A stretch of 64,000 nt of DNA. Source: Verrucomicrobiota bacterium (GTDB lineage: Bacteria; Verrucomicrobiota; Verrucomicrobiia; Limisphaerales; UBA9464). This document shows positions 17,853 through 26,307 of this stretch, piece by piece; position 1 is the first letter of the stretch; each line of letters begins with the position of its first letter. The notes under the pieces were generated by a model. That model ran no database searches, was not told the origin of the DNA, and saw only the letters and a program-made list of their open reading frames with translations. Location of the stretch: assembly GCA_947454705.1 (NCBI GenBank), contig CANGKZ010000003.1, positions 1 through 64,000 of the forward strand, given 5' to 3'. A program made the translations under genes and the position numbers.

Positions 17853-20696
17853 GTGCCACGCGACACCAAAGCATCCACGGCTGAATTGCCGCGCCGAACC
17901 GGCGATCTCACCGGGTTGGTGACCCTCGGTCTTTCGACGGTTCTCCTGCTCGCCCTGATTTCGTACGACCGGAACGATCTCGCCCAGTTTTCCCAGCCGC
18001 CCAACGACCCGCCCCACAACTGGCTCGGGCGCATCGGAGCCTGGGGCGCGGGCGGGCTCACCTTCCTGCTCGGCGCGGGATCCTTCGTGTTGATCGCGCT
18101 CGGATTCGGATTCGCCCTCTCGCGCTTTGTCCCCGCGCTCGGATATCTGCGACGCGGATGGCGCGCCCCGACCGCCGCCGTGGGCCTTTTCCTCGCCTGC
18201 CTCGGCGTGTTCGATCTGCTCAAGGGCGAAGGCGTGCACCTCGGCACCACCGGCAACACCTCCAGCCCGGGCGGCGTGCTGGGCGAAGTGCTCAATCACT
18301 GGACCACCTACTGCCTCAACCGCACCGGAGCCACGATGTTCTACCTCGTGATCTACGCGGTGAGCCTCGTGTTCCTGACCGATTTCCACATCCTCTCCTG
18401 GCTCCGGAAGCTCATTCCATCGCGAGTCCCCGGAACCGGCCTGGCCACCGAACCTGACTTCGCCACGCGCGCCGCCCCGGCCTTGTCCAAAAAAGAGGCA
18501 GTTGCCGCGGCCAAACGCGCCCGGGCCGACGAACCCGCGAAATCGAGTTCAAACCCTCCCGCCGTCACCGCACGCGAAGCCGCGCGCGCCGCCGCTGCGG
18601 AACAAAAGCAGGCGGCCAAGGACGCGCGCGATGCGGAGGAGGAATCCGACGACGAAGAGAAAGATCCCGGCCCAAGCCTCGGGGCGGATCTGCAGCCCGT
18701 GCCGGAACCCCGTTTCCAGGACAACAGCCTTTCCGGTTCCCGATCGGAACCTTCCAAGGCCGTCGTGGCCGAAGGCGAAACCATCAAGGCGAGCGAGATC
18801 GCGGAAGCCACCCCGACCAACGCCATCCTCGGTCGCGCCTCCGCCCTGCGATCGAAGGAAAAGCCCGAGAAGACTGCTCCTTCCCTTGAAACGGCACAGG
18901 CCCTGGCCGCCGATGCTTCTGCTCCGGTGGATGAAGCGGAGGATGGCGCGGCTTCCGATTCGGATCCCTTCGGCGAACCGCCCAATTCCTCCGCCGCCCC
19001 GCTCGCACCCGTTCCCGGTGCGAATCCCAATCCGGCGGCCCGCGGACGCATGCAGGTCCGCAAACCCAAGCCGATCACCGTGGCCTCCACGCCGATGATC
19101 GGAAACTACCAGCTTCCGTCGCTCGACCTTCTTCACCTGCCTGACCTCACGGTGAAGCCCACCGAGACCAAGGAGGAGTTGATGGCGAATTCGCGGCTGA
19201 TGGTTCAGACCCTCGCGCAGTTCGGCATCGAGGTTTCGCCCGGCGACATCACCCGCGGCCCCACCATCACGCGCTACGAATTGCATCCGGCTCCCGGCGT
19301 GAAGCTGGAAAAGATCGCCGGCCTGACCAACAACATCGCCGCGGCGTTGAAGGCGGAACGCATCAACATCCTCGCCCCGGTGCCCGGAAAGTCCTCGGTC
19401 GGCGTCGAGGTGCCCAATGCGGTGAAGACCAAGGTCATCATGCGCGACCTGTTGGAATCGCCGGAGTGGAAGAACCACAAGGGCCGCATCCCGCTCGCGC
19501 TGGGCAAGGACGTGTACGGACAGCCGATCATCGCCGACCTCGCGGAAATGCCCCACGTGCTCATCGCAGGCAGCACGGGCTCCGGAAAATCGGTCTGCAT
19601 CAACACCATCATCGCGTCGCTGTTGTTCAAATTTGGTCCCGACCAGCTCCGCTTCGTGATGATCGACCCCAAGGTGGTCGAGCTCCAGCAGTACAACGCC
19701 CTTCCCCACCTCGTGGTGCCCGTGGTCACGGATCCCAAGAAGGTGATCCTCGCCCTGCGCTGGGTGGTGAATGAAATGGAGAAGCGGTATCAGATCTTCG
19801 CCAAGGTCGGTGTCCGCAACATCAAGGCATTCAACGAACGCCCGAAGGACAAGCCCCTGCCCCCGAAGGAGCCCGAGCTTCCGCTCATGGCCCGGAAGGA
19901 AAAACTCGAGCCCGGCACCGAGGGCTTTGCCGTGGAAGTGGACGAACAGATTGTCGTTCCGCGCGACGAGGACATCGTCATCCCGGACAAGCTGTCCTAC
20001 ATCGTGGTCATCATCGACGAGCTCGCCGACCTCATGCTGGTCGCGCCTGCCGACGTGGAAATGGCCATCGCCCGCATCACCCAGATGGCGCGCGCCGCGG
20101 GCATCCATTGCATCGTCGCCACGCAGCGTCCGTCGGTCGACGTCATCACCGGCGTCATCAAGGCCAACATCCCGGCGCGTATTGCATTCCAGGTCGCCGC
20201 GAAGGTCGATTCCCGCACCATTTTGGATCAAATGGGTGCCGACAAACTGCTCGGCAAGGGCGACATGCTCTACCTGCCCCCGGGCAGTGCGCGTCTCACG
20301 CGTGCGCAGGGCGCGTTGATCACCGACCAGGAAATCCAGCAGGTCGTTGACTTCATCGCCGCGCAGGGAAAGCCGAGCTACGAGGTGGAAATCCACCAGG
20401 CATTGCAGAAGGCGCCCAGCTCGGTTGGATCGATGTCGCTCGATCCCGACGATGCCACCAGCAGCGAGGACGAGGAACTGCTGCAGAAGTGCATGGAAAT
20501 CATCCGCACCGAAAAGAAGGCCAGCGTCTCGCTTCTGCAACGCCGACTGAAACTCGGATACGGCCGCGCCTCACGGTTGATGGACGAACTCGAAGACCGC
20601 GGAGTGGTGGGCCCGAGCAAGGGCGCGGAACCCCGCGACATCCTGGTGGACCTCGACGGCGAAGGCTACGACGGCAGCGGCCAGACCATGGTTTAA
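17853..20696 (+). CDS. ftsK: DNA translocase FtsK/SpoIIIE
   Basis: ATP-driven DNA pump that clears chromosome termini through the closing division septum. From the GTG at 17853 it has 947 residues. A TTG 36 bases upstream is an alternative start. Four membrane helices occupy about residues 15-175. A long Ala/Glu/Pro-rich linker follows (about 190-415), then the motor: Walker A GSTGSGKS (573-580 from this start), Walker B in YIVVIIDELADLM, and the arginine-rich TQRPSVDVITGVIK segment. The C-terminal winged-helix gamma domain that reads KOPS-like sequences is present (ASVSLLQRRLKLGYGRASRL). The gene is divergent from the RND adaptor. Confidence 0.94.
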   Translation: MPRDTKASTAELPRRTGDLTGLVTLGLSTVLLLALISYDRNDLAQFSQPPNDPPHNWLGRIGAWGAGGLTFLLGAGSFVLIALGFGFALSRFVPALGYLRRGWRAPTAAVGLFLACLGVFDLLKGEGVHLGTTGNTSSPGGVLGEVLNHWTTYCLNRTGATMFYLVIYAVSLVFLTDFHILSWLRKLIPSRVPGTGLATEPDFATRAAPALSKKEAVAAAKRARADEPAKSSSNPPAVTAREAARAAAAEQKQAAKDARDAEEESDDEEKDPGPSLGADLQPVPEPRFQDNSLSGSRSEPSKAVVAEGETIKASEIAEATPTNAILGRASALRSKEKPEKTAPSLETAQALAADASAPVDEAEDGAASDSDPFGEPPNSSAAPLAPVPGANPNPAARGRMQVRKPKPITVASTPMIGNYQLPSLDLLHLPDLTVKPTETKEELMANSRLMVQTLAQFGIEVSPGDITRGPTITRYELHPAPGVKLEKIAGLTNNIAAALKAERINILAPVPGKSSVGVEVPNAVKTKVIMRDLLESPEWKNHKGRIPLALGKDVYGQPIIADLAEMPHVLIAGSTGSGKSVCINTIIASLLFKFGPDQLRFVMIDPKVVELQQYNALPHLVVPVVTDPKKVILALRWVVNEMEKRYQIFAKVGVRNIKAFNERPKDKPLPPKEPELPLMARKEKLEPGTEGFAVEVDEQIVVPRDEDIVIPDKLSYIVVIIDELADLMLVAPADVEMAIARITQMARAAGIHCIVATQRPSVDVITGVIKANIPARIAFQVAAKVDSRTILDQMGADKLLGKGDMLYLPPGSARLTRAQGALITDQEIQQVVDFIAAQGKPSYEVEIHQALQKAPSSVGSMSLDPDDATSSEDEELLQKCMEIIRTEKKASVSLLQRRLKLGYGRASRLMDELEDRGVVGPSKGAEPRDILVDLDGEGYDGSGQTMV

Positions 20697-20947
20697 ACCG
20701 CGGAGGCGCAGAGGCGCAGAGGCGCAGAGGAACGGAGAATCGACTCTGCCGATGCTGCAAGGCCGTCGCTGGCGCGACGGGATCCTCATTCGTTTGGAGT
20801 CCCGTCTTCAGACCGTTCGGGGAGGCGTGTGTGACGGAATCTGGATGCCGATTTTAACCGCATCCAGCATCCGGGATCACCCAATCTCCGCTCCCCATCT
20901 GCCAGCTTCCAACTCCCATCTCCTCCACCAATCCCGCATCGCGGAGC
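20697..20947. repeat. Repeat mosaic A3 between convergent genes
   Basis: A gap of 251 bases made of repeats. Three tandem GGCGCAGA-like units follow the ftsK stop (20700-20730). A perfect 7-base hairpin CCGTCGC-TGGC-GCGACGG lies at 20763-20780. A single forward REP-b module follows at 20791-20820 (GGAGT head, stem CCGTCT/AGAC with the last two stem bases changed). The rest (20857-20935) resembles the ATCCAGCATCC and CCCATCTGC units that also end mosaic A5. No T-run follows the hairpin, so a classical terminator is not shown. Confidence 0.65.
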
Positions 20948-22156
20948 TCACGCCGTCGCCGGTCCGAACCCGAGCGCACTCTTGATCCAGCTGACCGCTG
21001 CCCGCAATCCGACATCGCGAACGCCGGAAGCGCCACAGGCCTCGGCAAGCACCGTTTCCCCACCCTTGTAGCGCGGGGGGAAATTGATCACGCAGGTGGA
21101 CGACTCGCCATCCACGCGGAGCAACTCCGGATGGATCAGCCCGCGTCCGATTTCATGCGTGCCAGCCGGCACCGTCACCGAGCGCTCGTTCAACACGAGG
21201 AACGGGCGATACTTGAACACCAGGCCCGATCCCTCCTTGCGGCTCAGGCGGCCGTAGGTGCGCACCGCGAGACTGCCCAGACCCGATCCCGTGAAGGCCC
21301 AGTTTTCGCGGGCATCCGGAGTGAAACGGCGATGACGGAAGGTCAGCAAATCCCAGGCGAACACGTGTCCGAACACCGCAAGGCGGAAGGCCCATCCGGC
21401 CAAAACAATGCAAACGATTGCAATCAATCCGGCCCAGAGCGCCCCCAGATTGGGACTCAGCCAGTGGGAACCCACCACGGTCGCCAGCATGGCAGCGCGG
21501 AAGGACTTCAGCGCGGCATCCACGGTGGAGAACGGACTGACGAGAATCAGCACGTGGATGGTGTGCGACACGACCCACACCGACGCGTACACCAGCAGCG
21601 CGAGGGGAACCATGAGGATGTTGCCGAGCCAGGAGAAATCCAACGCCGCGAACATCGCCGACGAACCCTCGGGCATCAGGGAAGCGCCATCGGGATGCAC
21701 CGTCTTGAACACCTCCATCGCCATCGGCACCACGGCGCCGGTCGCCACCAGACCGCTGGCCTTGTTCTCGAACAGCTCGAGGACATCGAGCGGCTTTTTC
21801 AGCGAGGTCGGGAGCACGGTGCCCAGGGTGTCCTTGGCCATGCAGATTCCGACGAGCAGCAGCGCGGGAATCCAGAACCACGGCTGCGCGTACCAGGAAA
21901 GGTTCGCCTTCTCCTTCTCCGGCGCGTGCATGTAGCGGTAGGCCCCGACGGCACCGACACCGAGAAGGGGGGAGATGGCGATGCCGGTGATCTCCGAGAG
22001 TTTCTCCGCAGCCTGGATACCGGGAGTGGGGGCGCTGGAGTTCGCCTTGGCGGGTGCGGCGGCGCCCGCTGCGGCCGAGGCCGGGGTCAGTGCCGGCTCA
22101 AAGGCGAGGACCAGCAGCAGGAACAGCGAGGCGAGAAGTCTGAATTGTCGGTTCAT
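20948..22156 (-). CDS. Predicted multi-pass membrane protein, function unknown
   Basis: A 402-residue protein from the ATG at 22156, which places a signal peptide or first helix at residues 6-27 followed by an Ala/Ser/Pro-rich stretch. About five or six further membrane helices are visible between residues 55 and 265. The last 130 residues form a soluble, probably beta-rich domain without Cys pairs or known catalytic motifs. No family is recognised with confidence. It is convergent with ftsK and has repeat-rich DNA on both sides. The upstream flank from 22157 holds no gene for 861 bases. Confidence 0.72.
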   Translation of the reverse strand: MNRQFRLLASLFLLLVLAFEPALTPASAAAGAAAPAKANSSAPTPGIQAAEKLSEITGIAISPLLGVGAVGAYRYMHAPEKEKANLSWYAQPWFWIPALLLVGICMAKDTLGTVLPTSLKKPLDVLELFENKASGLVATGAVVPMAMEVFKTVHPDGASLMPEGSSAMFAALDFSWLGNILMVPLALLVYASVWVVSHTIHVLILVSPFSTVDAALKSFRAAMLATVVGSHWLSPNLGALWAGLIAIVCIVLAGWAFRLAVFGHVFAWDLLTFRHRRFTPDARENWAFTGSGLGSLAVRTYGRLSRKEGSGLVFKYRPFLVLNERSVTVPAGTHEIGRGLIHPELLRVDGESSTCVINFPPRYKGGETVLAEACGASGVRDVGLRAAVSWIKSALGFGPATA

Positions 22157-22260
22157 CCTCCCGCGACGTTGACGAGCCACGCCACCGCCGGAAAGTGGAA
22201 AACCGGCCCGCTTACTCCAAAAATGGTGCATGCGCTGGAAAAGGCGGCGGTTTGCTCACC

Positions 22261-22290
22261 GGTATGGCGTATCGCGTTTACGCGGCTCTT
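22261..22290 (+). repeat. Lone REP-a hairpin module (A4)
   Basis: A single copy of the 30-base REP-a module. The CGCGT-TT-ACGCG hairpin is intact (22273-22284), and the flank GGCTCTTCTGTTGGAC matches the flanks of A1 and A2. The GGAG head has drifted to GGCG and the outer stem base pair is lost. No partner module is seen nearby. Confidence 0.7.
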
Positions 22291-22341
22291 CTGTTGGACG
22301 GGACATTCAGAGGAGGGGTGAAATCAAACCAGAAAGTGCCC

Positions 22342-22491
22342 GAAAATAGCCCCGGCCTTGAGGCCGGGGATTCTCTCCCAAACCCGGATCGAGTCCCGCA
22401 GGGACGGCAGAACGATCCCTCTGCCGTCCCTCCCGGGACTCAAAGACACCTACCTCCTCAGAGCCCAGGCCTGAAGTCCTGGGCTATTTTC
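22342..22491. repeat. Element C: 150-base unit with terminal inverted repeat and three hairpins
   Basis: The ends are a perfect 11-base inverted repeat, GAAAATAGCCC (22342-22352) and GGGCTATTTTC (22481-22491). The left end carries a perfect hairpin CCCCGGCC-TTGA-GGCCGGGG (22350-22369). The right end carries GCCCAGG/CCTGGGC (22463-22484). The centre is a long hairpin: GAGTCCC plus AGGGACGGCAGA (22391-22411) pairs with TCTGCCGTCCCT plus GGGACTC (22420-22441), 19 pairs with a small internal loop. No reading frame of note lies inside. It may be a small non-autonomous element or a structured RNA. Confidence 0.7.
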
Positions 22492-22610
22492 AAACGAACT
22501 CGGCGAAAATTCGGTGAGGCGCTGTCGCGTCCGGGTCGAACCCCGTTTTCAGATTGAACCGCAAACTCGATCCGACGCCCGGTGAAGTCTCCTTCCATTC
22601 GCCCGCAGAT

Positions 22611-22823
22611 GTGGAGGGCGCGGTTCCACCCGCGCCCAAATCAGTCGCGCGCCTCACGCAAAAGGGATCCCCCACTCCGCAACGCATCGTGCCCAACCGA
22701 AATCGGAACAAACACCATCGTTACGGTGAAGCACCTCATGAACCGGCAGGCACCTTGCCGCACCGGGACTTCACACGCGATCCGCAGACCAAGATGGGGC
22801 GTGGGTGGAACCCCGCCCTCCAC
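22611..22823. repeat. Unit D bounded by 28-base inverted repeats
   Basis: GTGGAGGGCGCGGTTCCACC plus its continuation (22611-22638) recurs inverted at 22796-22823 with about 25 of 28 positions matching. Each arm also contains its own dyad (GGGCGCGG/CCGCGCCC in the left arm). The 157 bases between show no gene. Architecture is that of a small element with terminal inverted repeats. Only one copy is present in the window, so repeat status rests on the paired arms. Confidence 0.6.
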
Positions 22824-23017
22824 CGCGAACCACCCGCATAAAGGTTCGATTCGGCCCCCGGTGCCCGGTGCGCAATTCTTTCTTCCTCTTTCGGAAAGAA
22901 AGCTTCAAGCGGGAGGTCTAACTCGTCTTGCCTGTCTGAGAATCCCGAAGGGGATGCGGATCTTACGACTTGGAGGGGGGTTTTGACAGAAAGCTGGAAA
23001 ACCAGCAAACTGGGTGT

Positions 23018-23308
23018 GTGAAAACGACGCTGGATTTACCAAATGACCTAGTTCGGGAGGTAAAACTTCGGGCCGTGAACGAAGGTCAGAAGCTGAAGGA
23101 CGTCGTTTCAGACCTGCTGCGGCGAGGCTTGGGGCAACCGACTCCCACCCATTCCGGGGTTGCGGCCCGTCGAGGGAAAATTGTCCTCCCTTTGTTTCCA
23201 TCTTCACCCAAGGCACCAGCCCGGCGGATGTCGTTGGATGCCCTCGTGGCCGCCGAACAGGAATCCCTGAACCGCGAAGATCTTGAGCGCCTCCGCCCGC
23301 CTGGTTGA
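23018..23308 (+). CDS. vapB: VapB-type antitoxin (ribbon-helix-helix)
   Basis: A 96-residue antitoxin from a GTG at 23018, which starts right at the ribbon strand VKTTLDLPNDLVREV. The following helix-turn-helix of the RHH fold is seen to about residue 36 (VNEGQKLKDVVSDLLRRGL). The C-terminal half is basic then acidic and should wrap the toxin. Its 3' end overlaps the toxin gene by 26 bases, typical of a type II toxin-antitoxin operon in which antitoxin and complex repress their own promoter. An upstream in-frame ATG at 22970 adds 16 residues with no family match. Confidence 0.82.
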   Translation: MKTTLDLPNDLVREVKLRAVNEGQKLKDVVSDLLRRGLGQPTPTHSGVAARRGKIVLPLFPSSPKAPARRMSLDALVAAEQESLNREDLERLRPPG

Positions 23309-23768
23309 TACCGGGATTTGGATCAGCCTGGCCTTTGAAAGTCACCCCCAACACCGCACGGCGAGGGAGGTGTTTGAAGGCGCGGATTCAAACCGACCCG
23401 TCGCATTCTGCCGTGCCACGCAGAACAGTTTTTTGCGCCTCCTGACGACGCCAACCATTCAGCAATTGTATGGGGCCCCTATCGTGACCAACGCGCAGGC
23501 CTGGGCAAAGACCCAGGAATTGCTGGCCCTGCCGCAGGTCATTTGGTTGGCAGAACCGGTGACGCTCGAAGCGGAATGGAAGCGGTGCGGCGCCGTAGCA
23601 ACTGCCTCGCCCAAGGTTTGGATGGATGCCTACTTGGCTGCGTTCGCGATCGCCGCGGGCTTGGAACTCTTAACGTTCGATCGCGACTTTTCCAAATTCA
23701 CCGAGCATGGACTGAGGCTCCACTTGTTGGGAGCCAAGGCCGTCGAAACTCGAAAGCGAAAAAGGTAA
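23283..23768 (+). CDS. vapC: VapC-type PIN-domain ribonuclease toxin
   Basis: A 161-residue PIN toxin expected to cut RNA (often tRNA) when the antitoxin is lost. The acidic, metal-binding residues are in place: Asp9 in LVDTGIW, Asp115 in WMDAYLAAFA and Asp in the TFDRDF segment near the end. The start is TTG at 23283, just inside the antitoxin gene. The C-terminal tail is basic (RKRKR). Repeat-rich DNA lies immediately upstream of the pair, which fits the mobility of such modules. Confidence 0.85.
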   Translation: MSASARLVDTGIWISLAFESHPQHRTAREVFEGADSNRPVAFCRATQNSFLRLLTTPTIQQLYGAPIVTNAQAWAKTQELLALPQVIWLAEPVTLEAEWKRCGAVATASPKVWMDAYLAAFAIAAGLELLTFDRDFSKFTEHGLRLHLLGAKAVETRKRKR

Positions 23769-23891
23769 GTGACGGCGGGGCTGAAGGGGGGAACGCAGAC
23801 AGCTCGGCCAACAGGACCAACGAAGGGGGCATTGGGCATCCGCCCCAAATCGCTGCTCGCAGAAACAGGGAAAAGCCACCCGTGGGAAGGA

Positions 23892-26240
23892 TTACTCCTG
23901 CGGATACACCAGCACCCGGTCGTGGACGATCAGGATGAGGTCGTTCTTGCCGTCGCCGGTAACGTCGGCGACCGCGGCTTCGCGGGGCTCGGCGGATTCG
24001 TTGCGGCGGTTCCGGAAGGTCCGCTCCTCAAACACCGGCCAGCGATTCGCAGGCACCAGCTTGTGGGGAGCTTCGAAGGAAACCAGATCGATATAAGAAC
24101 GGGCCGTTTCCAGGAACACCAGGTCGCGTCGGCCGTCGCGGTTGAGATCGCCGGTGGTGACGTCGTGGAGGAATCCGTCCTTGATCGGCGTTTCATAGCC
24201 GTCGAGCTCGGAGAGGTCCCACACTTCACCTTCGAGTCGCTTCCAGGCCACGGAATTCGCACCACTGAAAGCAATGGCGTTCGGCGTGGTGCCGTTGAGT
24301 GCCACCGGCGTCAGGCTTTGAAAATCGGTCACCGGAAGCGTGGAGCTCTTGCCCGCTTTCCACACGCCGCTGGAATCGCGGGTGCAGACGGTCAAGGCCT
24401 TGCGGTCGGCATCGAGGAGGAAGAGCACCGGTGTCTTCTGCCCGGCCGGGGTCAAAGCGGCGGCTCCCACGATGCGTGAGGTGCTCGAGGCGCCATTGAT
24501 CTGGTCCCGCACGCTGAAGCTCCAGGTGGGTTTGTCCGCGCCGTCGCTGGTGAGCACCACGGCACGGAGGAAATTCTTCTGGGCCAGCAGCAGCTCGGCC
24601 TTGCCGTCGCCGTCAACGTCGGCCACCGACATCCACGGCGCGTCGGCGGTTCCACCCGGAGGCGTGACGTCGGCTTCCACGAAGAGCGCGCCGTCCTTGG
24701 GTTCCTTTTGCTGGACGAGGATTTTGATCTTCTCGTACGGCGTCAGAAGCACGAGGTCGGGCAGACCGTCCTGGTTGGCGTCGTGAATGATCATCGCGCT
24801 GGGGTTGCCCTTGAAGGTGTCGGACAGTTTTTGAACGGTGGATTTTCCATCCGCAGTCCGCAGCACGATCTCCCGCACGGTCACGGATTCTTCCTTGCCG
24901 TCCTTGCCGGTCTTTTTGTCTTCGCGTTCCACCACCACGGCGAGAGAGGGGGCGGCACCGGGCTTGATCGAACCGACGGTGAAGGAGAGCGGGCGTCCGT
25001 TGAGTGAAATGGCCTTGGGGAATGGGAGGCGTCCGTTCTTGTCGAGCGATGCGACGCCGACCTGCTTTTCATCGGAGCTGAGCAGGAAGACTTCGGCGGT
25101 TCCGTCGCCGTTCCAATCGCGGACCGCGATATCGGTGACTCCTGTAAACGTCGGGAACATGGAGGGCCGGGCGAATCCGCCGTCGGCTTCCTGGTAATAC
25201 ACGGCGAGCTGCCCGCCGTCGGGATCCGCGACCACGAGGTCCACGCGTCCGTCGCCGTTGATGTCGGCCCAGGTGAGTCCGCGACGCGAGCGGTCACTCT
25301 TGAGCAACGGCATCACCGCGAACTGTCCGTCCTTCAATCCGCCGCCAAAATCCTCGGCGGCCTGGCGGATCAAATTTGAAATCGCAGCGCGTCCGGACTT
25401 GGCGGCGATGGTGACGATCTCGGTCTTGTGATCGCCGTCGAGATCCTCGGCCCAGTAGCTGCGAACCGGCGCGAGCGGCAGATGAATCTCGGGTCCGAAC
25501 TGGCCGGGGGCGGTTTGCAGACGGAAGCGAAACGGGGTGGCGTTGTCCCAATTCACCAGCAGCAGGTCGTCGCGCTTGTCGCCATCGAGATCGAGCACCT
25601 GCACGGCCTTGACCACGCCGGAGTATGGGAAGCGTTCCGGATCGGCGAGCGTACCGTCGGGACGCGACATGAGCATGTAGAGATGCTTCTCGGCGAGCAG
25701 GAGCAGGTCGGGCCGGCCGTCGCCGTTGACGTCGCCGCTGGTGAGGGCGTTGAAATCGGAAAGGCCGTCATCGAGCGACCAGCGCTTGGGCGGGGCCCAT
25801 CCGTTGGTGCCGAGATTGAACTGCACCACGAGTTCCTTCGGGTCGCCGTAGTAGGCGAGGTCGGGTCGGCCGTCGCCGTTGAGATCGGCCACCACGATGG
25901 AGGTGATCCGCTTTTCCGAGGACAGGGATTCCACGCGGAACCGGGCATCGGGCGGGAGTTCGTTGATGTCGCGGCGTCCCACCTTGGACGCGGTCACCGG
26001 CGCGTTGGTCTTGCCCGAGCGGTTGTAGAGGACGTTGATCTTGGAGCGCCCGTTGTTGACCACGAGGATGTCGTTCAGGCCGTCGCCATCGAGGTCGGCG
26101 ACGTGCAAAAACCCGATTCCGTAATCGAGGGGGAAAACCTCCGGGCCTGAGAATCCAAAGCGGTTGGTGGAATCCGCCGCGAGACGCCCCGGGAGGGCAA
26201 TCAGGCCGGACACCAGAACCAGCGCGAACGAACGAAGCAT
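23892..26240 (-). CDS. Secreted FG-GAP/VCBS repeat propeller protein
   Basis: A 782-residue exported protein with a signal peptide (about residues 1-22) and about eleven calcium-loop repeats of the form Asp-X-Asn/Asp-Gly-Asp-X-X-X-Asp-Ile/Leu, for example DLDGDGLNDI, DLNGDGRPDL, DVNGDGRPDL, DINGDGRVDL and DVTGDGKNDL. These fold into integrin-alpha-like beta propellers that bind Ca2+. No enzymatic domain is seen between the repeats. The start ATG at 26240 is chosen because it gives the signal peptide. Such proteins are common in Verrucomicrobiota and may mediate adhesion or cargo binding. The role is unknown. Confidence 0.85.
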   Translation of the reverse strand: MLRSFALVLVSGLIALPGRLAADSTNRFGFSGPEVFPLDYGIGFLHVADLDGDGLNDILVVNNGRSKINVLYNRSGKTNAPVTASKVGRRDINELPPDARFRVESLSSEKRITSIVVADLNGDGRPDLAYYGDPKELVVQFNLGTNGWAPPKRWSLDDGLSDFNALTSGDVNGDGRPDLLLLAEKHLYMLMSRPDGTLADPERFPYSGVVKAVQVLDLDGDKRDDLLLVNWDNATPFRFRLQTAPGQFGPEIHLPLAPVRSYWAEDLDGDHKTEIVTIAAKSGRAAISNLIRQAAEDFGGGLKDGQFAVMPLLKSDRSRRGLTWADINGDGRVDLVVADPDGGQLAVYYQEADGGFARPSMFPTFTGVTDIAVRDWNGDGTAEVFLLSSDEKQVGVASLDKNGRLPFPKAISLNGRPLSFTVGSIKPGAAPSLAVVVEREDKKTGKDGKEESVTVREIVLRTADGKSTVQKLSDTFKGNPSAMIIHDANQDGLPDLVLLTPYEKIKILVQQKEPKDGALFVEADVTPPGGTADAPWMSVADVDGDGKAELLLAQKNFLRAVVLTSDGADKPTWSFSVRDQINGASSTSRIVGAAALTPAGQKTPVLFLLDADRKALTVCTRDSSGVWKAGKSSTLPVTDFQSLTPVALNGTTPNAIAFSGANSVAWKRLEGEVWDLSELDGYETPIKDGFLHDVTTGDLNRDGRRDLVFLETARSYIDLVSFEAPHKLVPANRWPVFEERTFRNRRNESAEPREAAVADVTGDGKNDLILIVHDRVLVYPQE

Positions 26241-26307
26241 GCCTCCATGTTGTCCGAAGGTCGCCCGAGGGCAAGCGACCATTGGCCGGAAAATGAGGGA
26301 AGCGACT

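Larger units (their letters stand above)
22157..23017. other. 861-base gene-free stretch packed with structured repeats
   Basis: No coding region is supported here. From left to right it holds a lone REP-a module (22261-22290), structured element C (22342-22491), the inverted-repeat unit D (22611-22823) and a small TTCTTTC/GAAAGAA inverted repeat near 22875-22901. The vapB start follows. Small open frames across the stretch have no start context or recognisable products. Four different structured sequences in a row beside a toxin-antitoxin pair suggest a site that tolerates insertions. Confidence 0.7.

Noticed and set aside
16590-18295. Longer forms of several genes (RND adaptor, GspF, FG-GAP, CotH, MsrBA) starting further upstream
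   Set aside because: The upstream in-frame extensions are shadows of neighbouring genes or spacers, and hide otherwise clear signal peptides, family starts or four-base overlaps.
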